Positions 1 through 16,100 are shown, numbered from the stretch's first letter. The stretch is 64,000 nt of DNA from Harmonia axyridis (GCF_914767665.1 NC_059503.1:53932852-53996851), one strand, 5' to 3'. Translations and numbers: made by a program. The notes: generated by a model from the sequence alone, not told the origin.

Positions 1-823
1 TAGGGGACTTGAAATATCAATTTCAAGCTTGATGCAAAATTAGAAAAGTTAAGCAGAAAGCTATACAAATCGAAATCTCTGGTGAAAACATCAAATATTA
101 TCACAAAAGAAATGAAAACAGGACAGTATTTCAAAAAAGTTATATAAAACATTAATTCTTCGGTTTGCGTGAATGAATTGTGTATTTGTCCATGGCAATA
201 AGGATATTCCTGTAAAACTTGTAACTTGTAAGAAATATAGGTTCCGAAGTCTGAAGGCAAAAACTCAATAAACTGGGTACTACCCTGGAAATATTAAAAC
301 AACAAAGAAGGTTTTGAAGGTTTGTATGAAGTGAACAAACCCACAAAATATAAACCAAATCGGGCTGTTGATTTCCAAGTTATGGATATTGCAATTTAGG
401 CCAACTTTCACCCTTAATCTCCGAAACTAGGAATCATAACATTCTACTTCTCTGATTTGAAGTGAAGCTTTTGAGCGCTTATTCATTCATGTCTCAATAA
501 TTGCTGTCTTGGATATACCTATACATATACAGTGGTCTCCAAAAGTGTTATTGGTGCATGAATGAACGATTCTCTTCCATTATAGCATTGGATTTTCAAT
601 AAAAGAGGAAGAATCAGGCTTTATTAGAATTAATTTTTCATTTTTTTTTGTTCATCAAAATATTTGCTCGAGAATTACCAGAATAAATATTTTTGAAGGA
701 ATTCAACATATCATAAAGTTTTTGCTCTCAGTCTTCTGTCTCAATAATTATTCTTTAAAATAATGATGTTATTCTTTCGATATAATTTGTATCCATAAAC
801 CAATAACTATAAAATTTCCGCAG
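1..823 (+). other. Intron 1 (3' part) of apolipophorin copy 1
   Basis: The next exon starts at 824 after a good acceptor and enters in phase 1, so this stretch is the end of an intron. I found no start codon followed by a hydrophobic leader and no TATA box, so the signal-peptide exon should lie upstream of the window. In copy 2 the matching intron is 3.4 kb, which fits. A short stretch near 530-570 resembles a Tc1 terminal repeat, but no partner is visible. Confidence 0.6.
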
Positions 824-3800
824 AAAAATGTCAGACAGGATGTTCTGGAACAGTAGGAGAATTAAAGTTCACTCCAGGCACCACTTACAAATACGATTAT
901 GATGGAAAAGTAGACATACACGTCTCAACTGCTGAAGGTCAACACTCTACAACTGAAGTCAAGGCTACTGTCCTCTTGACTCAACAAGCTGACTGTACTC
1001 AAGTGCTGAGACTTCAGAATGTTCACATTATCGGACCAGATGGCAAGGTACCTATTTGAAAAAAAACATTAAGGATGTTTGAAGGATATTTCCGGAAGGT
1101 GGAGAACTTTTGCTTCAAATGAGTTTCATAATTAGGCTTCCAATATCAATGAAATTGGTATTATTATGCTTGTTATAGGTGAAATTTTTGTTTGAAGTAT
1201 AATGTGGTCGCATCTCATTCCATTTTTGCAAACGTCTAGAAAATATATAGAGGTAATTCTTGAAGTATGTTAGTTTTAGACTTGTTGGTGGCTGTCCGAA
1301 GCGTGATATACCACATGAACAATTGTTTAGGAGATTTTAAAATAATTCTCTAGAGCAGCATCGTAGGTACCACATCGGTATTCAATTCTCCAGGAATATA
1401 CACTCAATAATAGACTTTCTCCATTTACTATCTCTAGTTTATCAGCATGTTCTTAGAATGCCTAATGTACGCTACGACATTTTAGATTTCTTTTCCACAG
1501 TCTAATTTAGATTATATAATATTTTTAATTTTGATTTTTAATTTAATAGCCTTTTGATTTTATAGGCTTCATTCTTTGTTTGTTGACTTTCTTATTCTGT
1601 AATTGGTCTCGCCTATGAAATGATGTAATTATTGAAGAAATGAGACAAAATAAATATAACCATTGCGATAACGAAAGAGATCTACAATGTTGCTCTCATA
1701 GCCCACTCTAGAACAAAGGACACCCTTTTTGTTTTCCACATTCATCTATCCTCAGCTTCTCCCATCCATTTCTTTTGAACTTGGTAGGTTATATCATTCG
1801 CCCAACGTCTATGTGGTCTACCTCTATTCCGTTTTTGTTCTCTTGGTCTCCATTCCAACAGACTTTCAGTCCACTTACTTTCTTGATCTCTGACTATATA
1901 TTCTGCCTAGCTCCACTTCAGTCTGGCAATCCCGACATTGACGTCTTCGTCTTTCATTCATCTCCCTATGTCGTAATTTCAAATTCGATCTCTCAGGCTT
2001 ACTCCCAGCATGGCACGCTCGAATGCTCTCTTTGTTGTTCGAAGTTTGTTTGCGGTGTTTACAGTCAGAGAAATGGTTTGAATTCCATATTTCATGACGA
2101 GGAGAACAGAGGAGTTGAACAGATAATCAACCAATTTCCTAACCAAAATAATCTAGAATAGTAAAATCGACCGTTACAGAAACTAATAAGTTTATAGTTC
2201 TCTACCTCCAAAAATGTTTCAATCGGGAAAAAAATCAGCATCTTGTTCCGGGAGAATTAAACATAAATTCCTTTTCAGAAACGCTCAGGTATACAAAACA
2301 TCGAGAAGCCAGTTGTCCTCAACAGCAACAATGGTGCACTATACGAATTCATCTGTACTGAACCAGGAGAGAATCAAAACTCTCTGAACTTGAAGAGAGC
2401 CATAGCCTCTTTATTCCAAGCCAATACCGAAAAAAGCACCGAAATAGATGTATTTGGCCAGTGCCCCACTTATGCAACAAAAATTGTAGATGGCGACACA
2501 ACCACCATCACTAAGAACAAAAATTTAAACAAATGCGCTTTCCGTGAAAGCATCACCAATGATTACTTCACCTCCACATTCAATATTCACAGCGACATAC
2601 AATCTAGTCCTGTTCTCAATTCTAATTTTGATTCCAAATTGAAGATCAAAGCGGGAGTATTAGATTCCGCCAATGTTGTTGAGAACTATTTATTTGTACC
2701 ATTCTCAATAGGTCAGAATGGTGCGAAAGCTACAGTCGAATCTAAATTGACCCTCACTGGAACAAGTAAAGACAACCCATCCACCAAATGTTCAGTAGCT
2801 AAGTCCATAATCTTCGAAAATCCACATCCGGTAACCATAGCCAAAACAAACATGAACACCATCCTCAAGAGTGTCAAAGCAATATCAGATAATCTTGGAG
2901 CTGTGGTAGAGGATAAAGTTGCTCTAGAATTCATAGACCTAATTAAACTCCTTCGTGTGAGCAAGAAACCTGATATACTCTCTGTTTATAATCAAATCAG
3001 GTCTGGTTCAGGATTCTCTGATAAGGAAGCCGTGAAGAAAATATTTTTGGATGCTGTGTTGACTGCTGGAACTGGTGATACTATCGAAGTAGCAATTGAA
3101 CTATTGAAAAATAGGGAACTTAGCCCTATGGAGGAGAAACAATTATTCGCAGGTCTATCTAGGGCACGACATGTTACTGAAAATTCGATCAAAACAGCAA
3201 CAGATCTTATCAATAGAGCCAACCTGCCTAAAGAAGCATACCTAGGAGTTGGAGCTCTTGCTGGAAGATATTGCGCACAACACGAATGTGAAAAGGTTGA
3301 TGCCGTCAACAGGATAATTCAAAAATTACTGAGCAAACTGGGTGATTTGAAAGCTGCTAATAGAAAAGAAGAAAACGATATGATATTTGTCATGAAAGGA
3401 CTAACAAATATTGGTTTTCTGAACGACGCAATACTTTCGAAACTTGTATCCCTGGCTGAAGACAAAAAACAACCAGTGCGCCTCCGAGTATCTACACTTG
3501 AAGCATATCAAGCAGCTCCTTGCAAGGATAAATTGAGAGATAGTGCCTTGAAGATTCTGAAGGACATTCAGCAAGATTCTGAGATAAGGATTAAAGCATA
3601 CTTGGCACTGACTTTGTGCCCCAATGATAAAATTGGAAAAGCTGTTAAAACTTTGTTAGATAACGAAAAGAGTCACCAAGGTATATTTCCGCTATAGTGA
3701 TAGTTTCCTTTGAATTAATCAATTTTATTTCAGTTGGAGGGTATATTTCGAGCCACATAAGAAACCTTAGATCCTCGACAAATCCAGATAAACTACTAGC

Positions 3801-4180
3801 AAAGACCCATTTGGGATTCGCTCACACCCCTAATAGATTCCTATTCGATCCAAGGAAATACTCTTTCAATGGCGAATTTTCCTACTCCTTAGATGCACTT
3901 GGTATGGGAGAAAACGTTGAGGCAAATGTTATATACTCCCAAAACTCCTACCTCCCAAGATCGGCCAATCTGAACCTAACTACTGAGATTTTCGGCCAAA
4001 GGTTCAACTTCTTGGAACTTGCAGCTAGGCAAGAGAACTTAGATAAAGTAATCGAACATTATTTTGGACCCCAAGGTGTTATCAGAAAGGCTACTCTTCA
4101 ACAAAATTACGACCACCTTGCTAAACCTGTAGCAAATTTTTTAAAGAATTTGAAGGAGAAAGTTGATAAATCCCTACGAG
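824..4180 (+). other. Copy 1: vitellogenin-like N-terminal lipid transfer module
   Basis: Three exons (824-1047, 2279-3680, 3734-4180) encode the LPD_N-type module of apoLp-II. The start has a TGC-rich segment followed by the family signature PGTTYKYDYDGK. The 1,402-nt exon carries the helical superhelix part, including conserved stretches such as RAIASLFQ, LDSANVVENYLFVPFS and GALAGRYCA. The third exon begins the next sheet region with GGYISSHIRNLRSS. The second and third exons are exactly as long as in copy 2, and the first equals copy 2 exons 2 plus 3. Confidence 0.9.
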
Positions 4181-7100
4181 GTAATTATTTTTATCAGTTT
4201 GAGTGAATATCATTCAGAATTTCTTCCTATTTCTTCGAAGCTCGTCGAGATGTTTCCAAAGCAGATATTGAAGCTATTAACAAGAAAATTCAAATTAAAA
4301 GCAACGAACTCGATAAAAACTTGGATTTGGACATGAGTATAAAAACTTTCGGAAATGAAATTATATTCATGAATTCTTTCGACATTACTGAAAAACTTTC
4401 ACCCCAAGGCATAATCGATGGTCTAATTAACAAGCTCAACAGTGGACTGGACAACTTGAAAAATTTCGAGGTAAGCAAATTCCTAAAATTATGGTCTGAT
4501 TTCCTAGTTCATGTTTTGATATGTGTTCACAGAATACAATGAGATTGAATCTTCATTTATTGGATGCTGAACTTTCCTATCCAACATCTCTTGGTTTTCC
4601 TCTAAGATTAGGAGTTGATGGTGCTGCCAACATCCAGGTCAAAACTTCAGGAAATATCGATGTTCGTGATATTATCTCCCAAAAACCTGACAATGAAATG
4701 AAGCTCAAAATGTCCATCATACCTAGTGCTTCAGTTTCTATTGTAGGTAGATTTACCTTCGATACTCCTTTAATCGAAAATGGTTTGAAGGTAGCATCCA
4801 CCCTCCACACATCAACTGGTGGGCAATTAGAAGTGAAAACCTTCAACACCCTTGGACTTGATGTAAAGTTCTACGTACCCGTACAAAAACAAGAACTGAT
4901 CGGTTTGAAACATCAAATCATATATCAGTCTAAGGAAAATGGAGTCATCACAAATAAGGACATAAAATTCAGCCAAAACAAGGACTTCCACATCTGTGTT
5001 GATCACTTGGCTCCTTTCATCGGACTAGAATTTTGCGCTGATGTCAATGGTCCTAACCTATCTGGAAAGAAAGTGCCTATCTTACCATTCCCATTATCTG
5101 GTAACGCAAAACTAAGTATTAGGATGGAAAGAGGTGATATCGATACTATCCACTACAGGAGAGAAATCATATCAACAAGTAAGCATCATCTTTCATTCAA
5201 AGACAATCAAAAATATTAATTAACGTTAATTTTTAGAAGATGGCAAATTGGGTGTGGAAGCAACTTTGGAGTCTTTGATCCAGAATGAAAAAGCTGCAGG
5301 TTTGAAAGTGGAAGCCTATTTATCCCCTGAAACGTACATCAAAGCTTCTCTCACTTCGCCCATCAAGAATGCAGAGGCTGAAGCTAGATTGGTATTCAAC
5401 GATAGAGAGAAGGTACTAGCAGTATCACTCAAAGACGAAAATAAGGTTCTTTATTCCGCTAAAGCTGGTATTCAAGTTGACAATGGTCCGGACAAAACAG
5501 TTTATCATCCCATTTTACAATATACCACCCCACAAAACAAATGTGAGTATAATTGAATACCCAATCCAACTTTATAATGACTACATTGAGGGGTTTGTGA
5601 ACTCATGATATTCCTCGAAACCAATATGAGCACAATTGAAATAACTGAAAATGCCAAGGAGCATACAATAAGATTCGAAGGTTTTGTAATAGTATTCATA
5701 TATAAAGGTACTAAAAAAATTATGTTTGACGTTCGCTTCGGTGAAAAATTTGTTTAGAAACTCGACTACCTACTTGCAAAACCTTCAAAATAATTTCATT
5801 TCGTTACCGTTCAATAATAATGAGTATTAAGACTTACTGCTCAATCAACTGACATTCTTTTCACTTTTCAGCACCTCAAACACCTCCTTTCCACATTGAG
5901 GGTAAAGTTGTCGCAGTCAGAAATGGAAATGATATAAAATACACTCTAGATGATATCACGTTAGTTATCCCCAACCATAAAAACATAGTTCTTTCAGGAA
6001 ATTTAGGCACTAAAGGGCCTGCTTATTTCACAGATGTCAAGCTATCTGATGGAACTATTTCCGGTTCTTTGGCAGGTATTGATCAACTTAAATACATTAA
6101 AAAAAATTCATTCGAGTCATTCTAATTTTATTGTTAATTTATTCACCAAGAACTTCTCGTTTTGCAAAATCTAGAACTGGGTGCAATATAAAATTTTAGT
6201 TCACTTCGAACTTTCATCATTTCAGGACAACTAGAGTATCATCCAGATCTAGTCAAGATCCAACTTGAAGCAAAGAATTCCTTACAACCATCAGTCAATT
6301 TCAATGTTAAGGGGGAATTCAAGAAACAGAAGAACCCCGATCTTATTTCCAGCCATATTCAATTGATACATGGACCTGATCTTGAATCTAAGACAAACGT
6401 CTTGACATTGAGCAATAGTTTATCGGTTAAAAATCCAAAAGATCCAAAAGCTCTTGAAGTAATCACGAAGAACAAGATCACCTATCCGTCTTTCAAACTT
6501 AGTGGTAAATTCGATCTAGAGAAAACCCCTAAATCCCTACATTATGACACTTTCGGTCAATTCGGAGATCTAAAACTTGGTTCTGAGCTGAAAGTAAAAG
6601 TTAACTCCAAATCTGTTGGTGATTACCAATTGGAATTAGATGTCTATGACCTCAAGAACAAAGTAGAAATCAGATCAAGTAGACAAGTTGTCGGGCCTGA
6701 GGATTCCAAGATAAGTAGTTCTATTAGTTTGAACAAAAAGAAGTTGGAAGTCACTGGAAAAGTTAAACATCGAGTGAAGCCTGGAGATGTTAATATTGGA
6801 GCTGACTTGACCATGAAAACACCATACAACAAAAACCCATTCAGGTGAGTTCAATTTTCAGTATAATACGATCAAAAAGGTCTTTTCATCTAGAAGTTAA
6901 TTGTATTACAACAAACTTGCTTCACTAATTCTACAAAACATCATCTCCTAATATACACTTGAATGCTGTTGATTCTGTTAATTAAGCTACCCTTCAGCTA
7001 ATTGAAAGAATTGACACTTGACATGTGGAAGATAATAAACATGGAATAAACATTAATAGATGTTTTCCATTTCTGTCACTAAGATTAAAATATTAGAATA

Positions 7101-10100
7101 GGAAATCATTTCCTATTTTCACTAATTGATTCTGTATACTTTTCCACCTCAGATATTCTGAATTCATATGCAACTAATTTTTACATGAAGGACTAGATAT
7201 ATTCAAGAACTAGTGTCTTCTGAAAGGGTTTAATTTTGATATGTTAGCATAGTTCAGTTTTCATCACTGCATCATATGTGTTTTCAGATTGAATGGTCAA
7301 GTGAAAGTAAACCCTAGAGATCTCGATACACACTTGAAAATCCTTTCAGGAAAAGTACCTCTGATTGACGCTTCTCTCAAGGGCAACCGAGCTGGAGATA
7401 TGAATGGTCACGTCAAGGTAAGAAGAATTTCAAAATAGGGAGTGGGTTTATTCCATTCATTTCGGAAGTCAGTTCATTTCGGGACAGAAAATTATATTCA
7501 AATAAAATTTCAGGTGAATCTCAAAGATACTGTAGCTGTTGAAGGTCAAATATCTTCAAAGAAGGGAGCAGGTAAAGGAAACCTTATGGTTGACTTCAAA
7601 CCACTGAAGAAAACTGCAAAACTTGATACTACTTTCACAATACAAAAGCCTAAATTCAACCTATTGGTCAACTTTTATCCAGTATTCAATGAAAACCCGA
7701 AGAAGAAGATTTCGCTCAACACAAACAATGAGATCACTGGAACCACAATACATTCCAAGTGAGTATTTAGTTTCTGCTTCAAGATCTTCCAAATCATGGG
7801 TTTTTTGAGAGCTTGAGACCTGTAAATATTGTTGGAATGAATTTTTATTTAATATGATTTTCGGCATATGTCCACCGCGACTACGAGTTACATAGTCCAT
7901 TCGACCAGTCCAATTTTTCACTACTTTTTCCAATAAATCTGGCTGTATGCCGTCAATGGTGGCTCAAATATTGGCTTCCAATTCTTTAGGTGCTGCTGGT
8001 TTGTTCGCATGAGCCAATGACTTAACATAGACCCATAAAAACTAATCGCTCACTATGCCGATTATTTTGACCGTTAAATGGACAACGTGCTTTATGAACT
8101 TCGTGAACGAAAATTTACACAATTTTGAAACTTTTTTTGACGTTAATAGATTTATAATGAATTTCCAAACTTGCGGTTCGAAACAATGATAATATCCTTG
8201 CCACTCTGTGGTAATTTGAGCTACAAAACTCTTTATTTAATTCATTTGAACTAATTGAGGTGATAGTTTTTCTTGTCTATCCCTTGCAAATCCTAAATCA
8301 CCAACTGAATATTCCACATCATACAACATAATATCACTTTGTCTATAGAACTAATTTGGATCTTCTTGGAAACCAATTCTCTGTCAATGCTAATGCTCAA
8401 ATGGGTAACCTCTTCAACGGCAAAACTACCGCAGATGTAGACCTCAATCTACCAGGACCCCTTTATCTGTCAGCTAAGCTCACAAGAGATGCCACAACAA
8501 AAGACGGTCGTGTTAACAGTAACACCGAAGTCATTCTAGGACAGAGCAGTGACAAGGCTACTCCAGGTAGAAAACTAACCATAAAAGCACTAGCAAAGGA
8601 CACAAATCTCAAGGAGGGCGTTATGGATATCAAAGTTGATGTAGATGCTGACGATTCTAAAGGCAAAACTGCTAATTTGGACCTAACTCTGAAGAGACAG
8701 AAGATCGACGATAAGAGAATTTTGAAAGTCAACGTGAGTTAAATCTTTAAATTCGAATTTCTTTTCCAAACCATTACGTAATGTATCGTTTCACAGAACA
8801 AAATCACTAGTTCCCTCTTGAGCAGTCCGATCGAAACAAACTATAATGCAGAGTATTCTAAAGCTGGAGGTAACTTGGACTTGAAACTCTCTGTTGACCC
8901 TAAGGCTAGTCTGAAGATGAAAAGTGAGTAGAATATTATGAATCTCCAAGCTTTCACTTCTCTTCAACTATCTACCTGTTTTAGGTAAAATCACTGGTGA
9001 TACATCAGCTTCACCAAAATCAGGCTCAGTGGATGTTGATCTTACAATTCCATCGCAAACTCTATCCAATGTTAAGACTTCCATTACATTATCGTTAAAA
9101 CCACAACAAGGTATAGTTGATCTCAATGGAAGCCTCAAAACAACAAGTGTAAGTAAACTGAAGCATTTTCATGATATTCATATCAGTCTTCAGGGACCAC
9201 TACCAAAACAGCTTTTTGAGGGACGCAAATGTAATCTGATAAACAACATTTGTGTTGATATTTGTTCGATTGTTGAATTGAGTATTTGGTCGATATACCT
9301 GATAATAAACAGCCATTTAAAACAAATCATACAGTCGTAACGAAAAAGAGATCAATAATTCCCAAGAGAAATCACATCAGTTTCTTTAGATTAGGCTTAA
9401 TCGTTTATTCAAATTTAAGTGTGAATTTCAATATCACTAATGTCTGAACAATCTCCCAAGATTCCTCAAGACCTCTGCAAAAATAACTCGGTATCAATAC
9501 TTGCTCAAATTGACTAATTGATAATAATTTTTATTATAATTAATAATTTTAAACCATGTCCATTCCAGAACGTTGCTACTCTCAACATCGACACCTCGGG
9601 CAAGTTGCATTTACAAGGAAACAAAAATAGTGGAAAAATTAAGGTGAGTCCAAGCTACTTCAACAAGTTAACTTCTTGAACATCAAATCATTTTTCATAT
9701 CCAGGTCCACCAAGAATTGAGTAAACCTATCTCTATGACCATTGATGGTTCAGGAGGTTTTAATGTAGATACCGAGCAAATGACAGGTGAAACAAATGGA
9801 AACTTGAAGATCGTCTTGCCCAATAAAAGCGTCATCCAAGGGAGCGGAACCATAACAAGAGTCTCACCCAATGAATACAGCCTAGCAGCGACTCTAGATC
9901 TACCTACTAAAACTTACAAATCTAATAAGTTGAACGCACTTATCAAACGGTCAGCTGATAACAACATCAACACTCAAGCTACTCTAGAAAGTGATGGTCA
10001 GAGGACCACATTGAACTCGGACTTGTGTTTGAATCCTCAAGAACCAAAGATTGATATCAAGTTATATTGTCCAAATGGAAAACTCTCACAACTTTATGCA

Positions 10101-13100
10101 GGTCTCAAGAAACCCAGCAATGATAGACTCATGGCAAATATTAAGGTACGAATTAACTTCAAACCCATGAAAATAAATTACCGAAGCTCTCGACCATCTC
10201 AGATGACGTGTTTTTTATTTAGTGCTTTATTCATGTTCATACAAATTCCAGGTTTAAATATGTATAAGATTAAATAGCTCTTCAAAATGTTTCAATCATC
10301 AATATTGAAGGAGGAAATGTTTATTTCCAAGAAAAAAGTTGAAAACACTGATCATTCTCCTCCAAATTTGATAAGATTTCGATATTTCTTATTATTCGAA
10401 ATGATTCTTGGAACTTAATAACCTTAAACAAATTTTGTCTTTCAGGTTCTGAGCGAAAGTAAAGACTTCCTTCTAGAGGGTAGTCTGGATTTGAACACAG
10501 AAGATTCAGAAAACGTGTACATTCAAGTGACAGAGAACTGTCCCAAGCTTAATATCAAGGATGTTGTCTTGAAGATCGGTGGTAACATGAATACCGTTAA
10601 CATTTTGTTAACCTCAGCCGGAAAGAATATTTTATCCGGAGAGTAAGTAAAGAAAAGTTAATCATTGCCAAAACTTCAATATGATTTATATTCCAGTGCA
10701 AAAATTACCACCCGTCAAGAACAAGGCAAAAATATCGTTGAAGGGTCCGGTGATTTCAAGGTCGGAAATGACAAGAAAACAGGCAATTTCAAATACATCC
10801 GTACCATCCTAACATCCGATAAAAATGGAGAAAATGGAAATGAAATTTCTTTCGACGCAACTATTGGAACTAAAGCAATAGATGCCGAAGTCAAAATCAC
10901 CGATAAGGAATTTAGATATATGTACTCCTTCTGTGAAGCTTCTAAGCAATGTGCCCATATTGAAATCGATGCTAAAACGATAACGAATGGTGAGTTAAAC
11001 GTTAAATTACATTGAGCAACATAAGGGATTCACGGCTTGGCTTGATATTCAAGATACTTGGCTCAAACTCAAGCTCAAGTAGCTTGAGCTCGAGTTCAAG
11101 TCAAGTAGTAGTTGTTCAATGTTAAGTCAAGTACTTAATGAATAAATACTTGACTTGACATTGAAAAACTACTACTTGATTTGTGTTGATTTCAATTCAA
11201 GCTCAAGCTACTTGAGCTTGAGCCAAGTAGCTTGAATCTCAAGCCAAGCCATGAATCCCTTAGGAACATATAAAAAACCAGTGAGGATACAAGACTGCTT
11301 TAAGAGGGTTTACCACCACGTGGTTTTCCGCTTTATCAGTTTTCATTAAGTACCCATTAATTTCCCTTGTAGCGAAGTTGTACATATACTTTATCTTCTT
11401 TCTCCCTACAAAGCATATAAGTAGAGGGCAGCACTATATGATGGTCAATTCTTTTTTTCACAAAATTATAATTCTACCTCTTTTTTTTTTTGGTTTCTTC
11501 CACGAATGTTTTAAAAATATATTAGTTCTTGTGAATTGAACACATCATCAATTCTTTTGGGAGAAACGAAAAGTTACCTCTTTTTTTTTATTTGCAAATT
11601 GAAAATATTGTTATTCTCCAATGTAGATTATTGTTTGTAGAAATAATGTGAAAACCCCATTAAATCGATGGCTGTAAGAGGAAAAATCGATAATTTCGTT
11701 TTGAACTGAGTCACATGCTGGTATTCCCTCTTAAGTTTTTATCTATTGAGGATTCCAAAAATTGAAAAATTTAGGGAAGCACTGATATGAAGTCAGTGTG
11801 ATTGAAAAATTATGGGAAGATATTTTTTCAGGGTTCGTCCCATAAGCTTTTTTGTAGTACGACGCTGGTGGATTCTAACATATGAGATGAATTCTATATT
11901 CTGTTCATAAAGTACTTTTTCTCGTAATAAAATATTTGTTATGAGTCGCTACATTCAAGTTCCTTGAAAATCAACATAACGAACCTAACGAAGCTATATT
12001 TCAAATTTTATCTTATCATCTCCAAAGCTGAAAGAGCTACGAAAAAAAAACTGAAAAATATCTTGAGATTTTAACGTCTATTTTCAACAGAAAAATACAG
12101 CCCTGAAATCATGATAGTGAATCTAGAACCTAAATGAGAGGTATTCTGAAAATGCGATTACGGCCGGCAGATAGGATGGACTCAAAGAATTTGAACAATA
12201 ATTGGTCTTTAGTTAATCGTATCTTATCGTTTGATATAATTTCCGGCTTAAAATTCGAAAATTGCAGATATCGTGAAGAAATGATATATGACTCTGCTTT
12301 ATATTCAATGAAATTTTAATTTTGGTTGCGTTCAATAACAATGAATAGAGAAGGAAGTTTTAGAATACAAAATATTAAACAAACAATAAAAAATAGGATG
12401 AGAAAATAAGAACTCCTAAATGCGTTTACACGATAAAAGTTTGTGAAACAGCTGAACGAAATACAATTATATGAAATTTTCACTGAAAAATTCAGATAAC
12501 CGTGAATAAATTTTTTCTTTAAATGGTTTTTTGTTTCCGAATACTTATTTTTTTTTCATTTTATTGTATTCTGATTCTTCCTTTCTGATTGACTTGTCCT
12601 AATCTCAAACATATTTTTGCATCTTTTTCTATATTTCCGATATACCACATGTAATATACCTCCCTTACCTCAAAGTGATGTTGGAAATGGAATTTTTTAA
12701 ATAATCATTTCTATTAAACCCAATATGGTACATCCATTCCTCACATCATATACCTACACTATCAAGACATATCCTTGCCAATACTGCATAGTTTTATAAC
12801 ATTTTAAAAATTGAACATTTACAAATATCCACATTTTCTACAGAGATCGCTCGATATGATGGTCAACTTGAAATCAACATCGATCTGAGAGTATTAGGAT
12901 TACCAACTGAGTTTGGACTGAAATCCGTCACTCACAGAGACAATTTCCTCCTGGACCACACAGTAGATGTCCATTTTGAAAATGCCGCCAATAAATACAA
13001 ATACAGTTTATCGATTCATCCTTCGCAATTTGAAATTTCACTTACTACTCCGAACAGAATTATTTCATTGGAAGGAACTGCAAATATACCCAGGTAAATA

Positions 13101-16100
13101 ACCTGAAACCTTCAATAGGACTTTCAAGACTCGGAAGAAATCAGGAATGCTAATAAACTATATTTTCAGAACAAATCTTCAAAATGGTGGTAGAGCTTCG
13201 GGAGAAATAGCCTTCTACACTGACAAAAAGAACAATCCTCAAACAAAATCATCATTAACTGCTTCTGTGAATGTTGATGTTCCTGGTAAAACAGTCAATG
13301 CTGAGGCCAAACTGAATATCGTGAATATGAATAGGGTGAGTAGAAACAAACTGTCAGCAGACTTCAAATTTCTAATGATATACAGGGTGTCCCAGAGGTC
13401 GACGTTGAACAGAATTATGGTTACATTCAACAGAAAAATATTGAAAAAAAAATCTTAATCGTGTATTTTTCAAATCATATTGCATTTATTCATTCTTGAA
13501 AATGCACACCCTGTGATGATTTTTGAACTCCTGAATCTTTACTTTTTCCAATTTTATTTTTCGCATGTTATCCTCAATAGTGCTTCGAAAACTTTCCCGG
13601 TCACTCGGGAATTAAAGGGAATGAATAGGCCAACATACTTTCCAGAAAAGGAGTACAAACTCTTTTCAGTGTTCTGAAATTTGTCTGTGGTATAGACAAG
13701 TGTACATACAAGAAAGAGTTCAGGAGAAGGAAATCTTCCAGGATTGGATCATTCCAAAAAGTTTCTCCGAAACTTTAGCTTTGCGAGATTCAAGAAGTAT
13801 ATGGATCTTAGCAAGAATATACCGCACCTTCTCATTGGATTCCTCACTGGGCATTGTCGGCTTAGGAAACACCTCATGAGAATGGATCAAGCAGAAGATG
13901 ACGAGTGCAGATTCTGTGGGGAGGAGGAAGAAACTCCGGATCACTTGGTGACGGAATGCCTCGTCATCACTAGCCGACACAAAATCTGCTTCGGACAAGA
14001 AACTTGTAGAAGTGAAGTATTAGCCTCCTTGAAGCCATCCCAGATACTGGAGTTCATTAGAACTCTGAAACTGGAAGGCGGGATATAGATCACGCTATGG
14101 CTAGAATAGCTGTGATGGGGGGCACAATAGACCATTAGGTCACAGAGGAACGGAAAGTCATTAATTAAATCTTAAACCTGTAACCTTCAATTCTCAGCTT
14201 GAATAATAATGTCACTTTTCGCCGAACCAACTATTCAAAATTGATATTTCACTCAAATGCCTGATCGATACCTAGATCATCAAGTTCTAGAAGAAGAATG
14301 AATTTCCTTACCTTACGAGGATGTTGTACTTCAAGCAATTGAAGGAGAATTCGGCAATTCAGCGAAGCACAGAAGTTCCAAAAATACAGCTCACTGACTA
14401 TTGAAAAAAGATGAGCTCCGTCCATATCATGAGCAGCCAGTGAAAACTATGAACGTAGGGTTGCTTTTTGCCAAACCATTCTACAAAAAAAAAACGAGAA
14501 CACCTACAATTCTTAGAAAAAAATGTACGGTCGGATGAATCGGCATTCAGAAAAGATAGTTACATGTACCTACACAATTAACACGTGAAAATCCAATTTA
14601 ATGAGACTAAATAGATCTCAATTCTGAACGGATGACTCATAGGACTGTTCGAGTTACCAGAAGTCTCAAATGCTGAAATTTACATAGGTGTACAACTTTG
14701 CTCCCGCCATTTTTTCCGAAATTCGAGAGTTTATTGTAAAAAACTGGTTGTACATTTATGATTCAAAGTATTTTCCATCGCAGGCCACTACTTTCTCTCA
14801 TATTTCGGGCAGCGTACGAATTTCGCGTTGAAAAAACTGGTCATCTTTTGGAGCGATCCACGAATCGAAACAATTCTTTACTTCTTCATGAGACCGGAAG
14901 TGCTCCTGTTTCATTGATCTAAACAAGTGATATTTTAAAGAGAATACGACGGGTGGAGTGGGGTTTCCTATTTCAACGTTTCTAAGCATATCTTGTCGAA
15001 TTCCGCAACATTTCTCGAGCATTGTCATGCTGTTACATAACTTTATCATATCTCTCGTTGTATTGCAGCCGTTTGTCTATCAATGCTCGGCTCAAACGCA
15101 TTAATGGGGTTCGATAAAGGTCGCATGTAATTGTTTCAGTCGGTTTTAACAATTAACAATACACTGCGCGGAGTTGGTCCTACCGAATACTGAGCATGAC
15201 CTTGGAACCGTTAATATTCGATTTGGCCGTCGACGTGACCAGAATATCTCCAAGATTTTCTGCGCTTGGGGTTATCGTAATGAACCCATTTTTATTCTTC
15301 AATCATAATGCTATGCAGAAATCCCTTCCGTCTTTGCCTTGCAAGTAGCTATTCACAAGTAAACAAACGCCGTTCAACATCTCTCGGTTTCAACTCGTAC
15401 GACACCCAATTTCCTTGTTTATGGAACATTCTCATAAATTTCAGGCGTTTTGAAATGGCTTGTTGCGTCACCTCCTAATGATTCTGTCAATTCTTGTTGC
15501 GTTTGACACGAGTTTCGATGGCTTGACGTCGACTTCAGGGACACCTTTATAAGAAGTGATCATAACCGCGTTAACTAATTTTTACTTATTTCTAGCCATT
15601 GACCATCAAATATACCAGCTTAGTGCCAAAACCTGATTTGATATCGTCAGGATCACAAGAATTGATAATTGACATTTTCGCCAGTCCTGATCAAAAAATA
15701 GTTGCTTCCCAAACACAGTCTTCTCAATACGACAAAAACACACATAAAGTTCAAGCTCAGACTTCAATAGTCGTGAAGAGTACTGGCTTGGGTATCGACA
15801 TCGTTACAAATCTTGGTGCAGTATTGGATCCTAAGGTCCTAACTGGTAGTATTAAAGCTAGCAATCATATTGATTTGAATCGTAATAAATACGAAAGTGT
15901 TTTCAAATTATCTGCATCACCTAAAGAAGCTTATCTCTTAATCAAGGCTCTGAATAATTTAATCCTTGAAATTCAGTCTGCCATTACTTTCACCAAGGGA
16001 GAAATAGACGTCAATTCTCAAGTAACAGGCCTTGGATTTGAGCCAATAGAAGCTGATCTCCAAATAAAGAATTATAATAGTATTACTTTCACCAGGTTCA

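Noticed and set aside
2390..3697. 435-residue open frame as a complete gene
   Set aside because: It is the interior of the 2279-3680 exon of apolipophorin copy 1; the first residues and the tail past 3680 read into introns.
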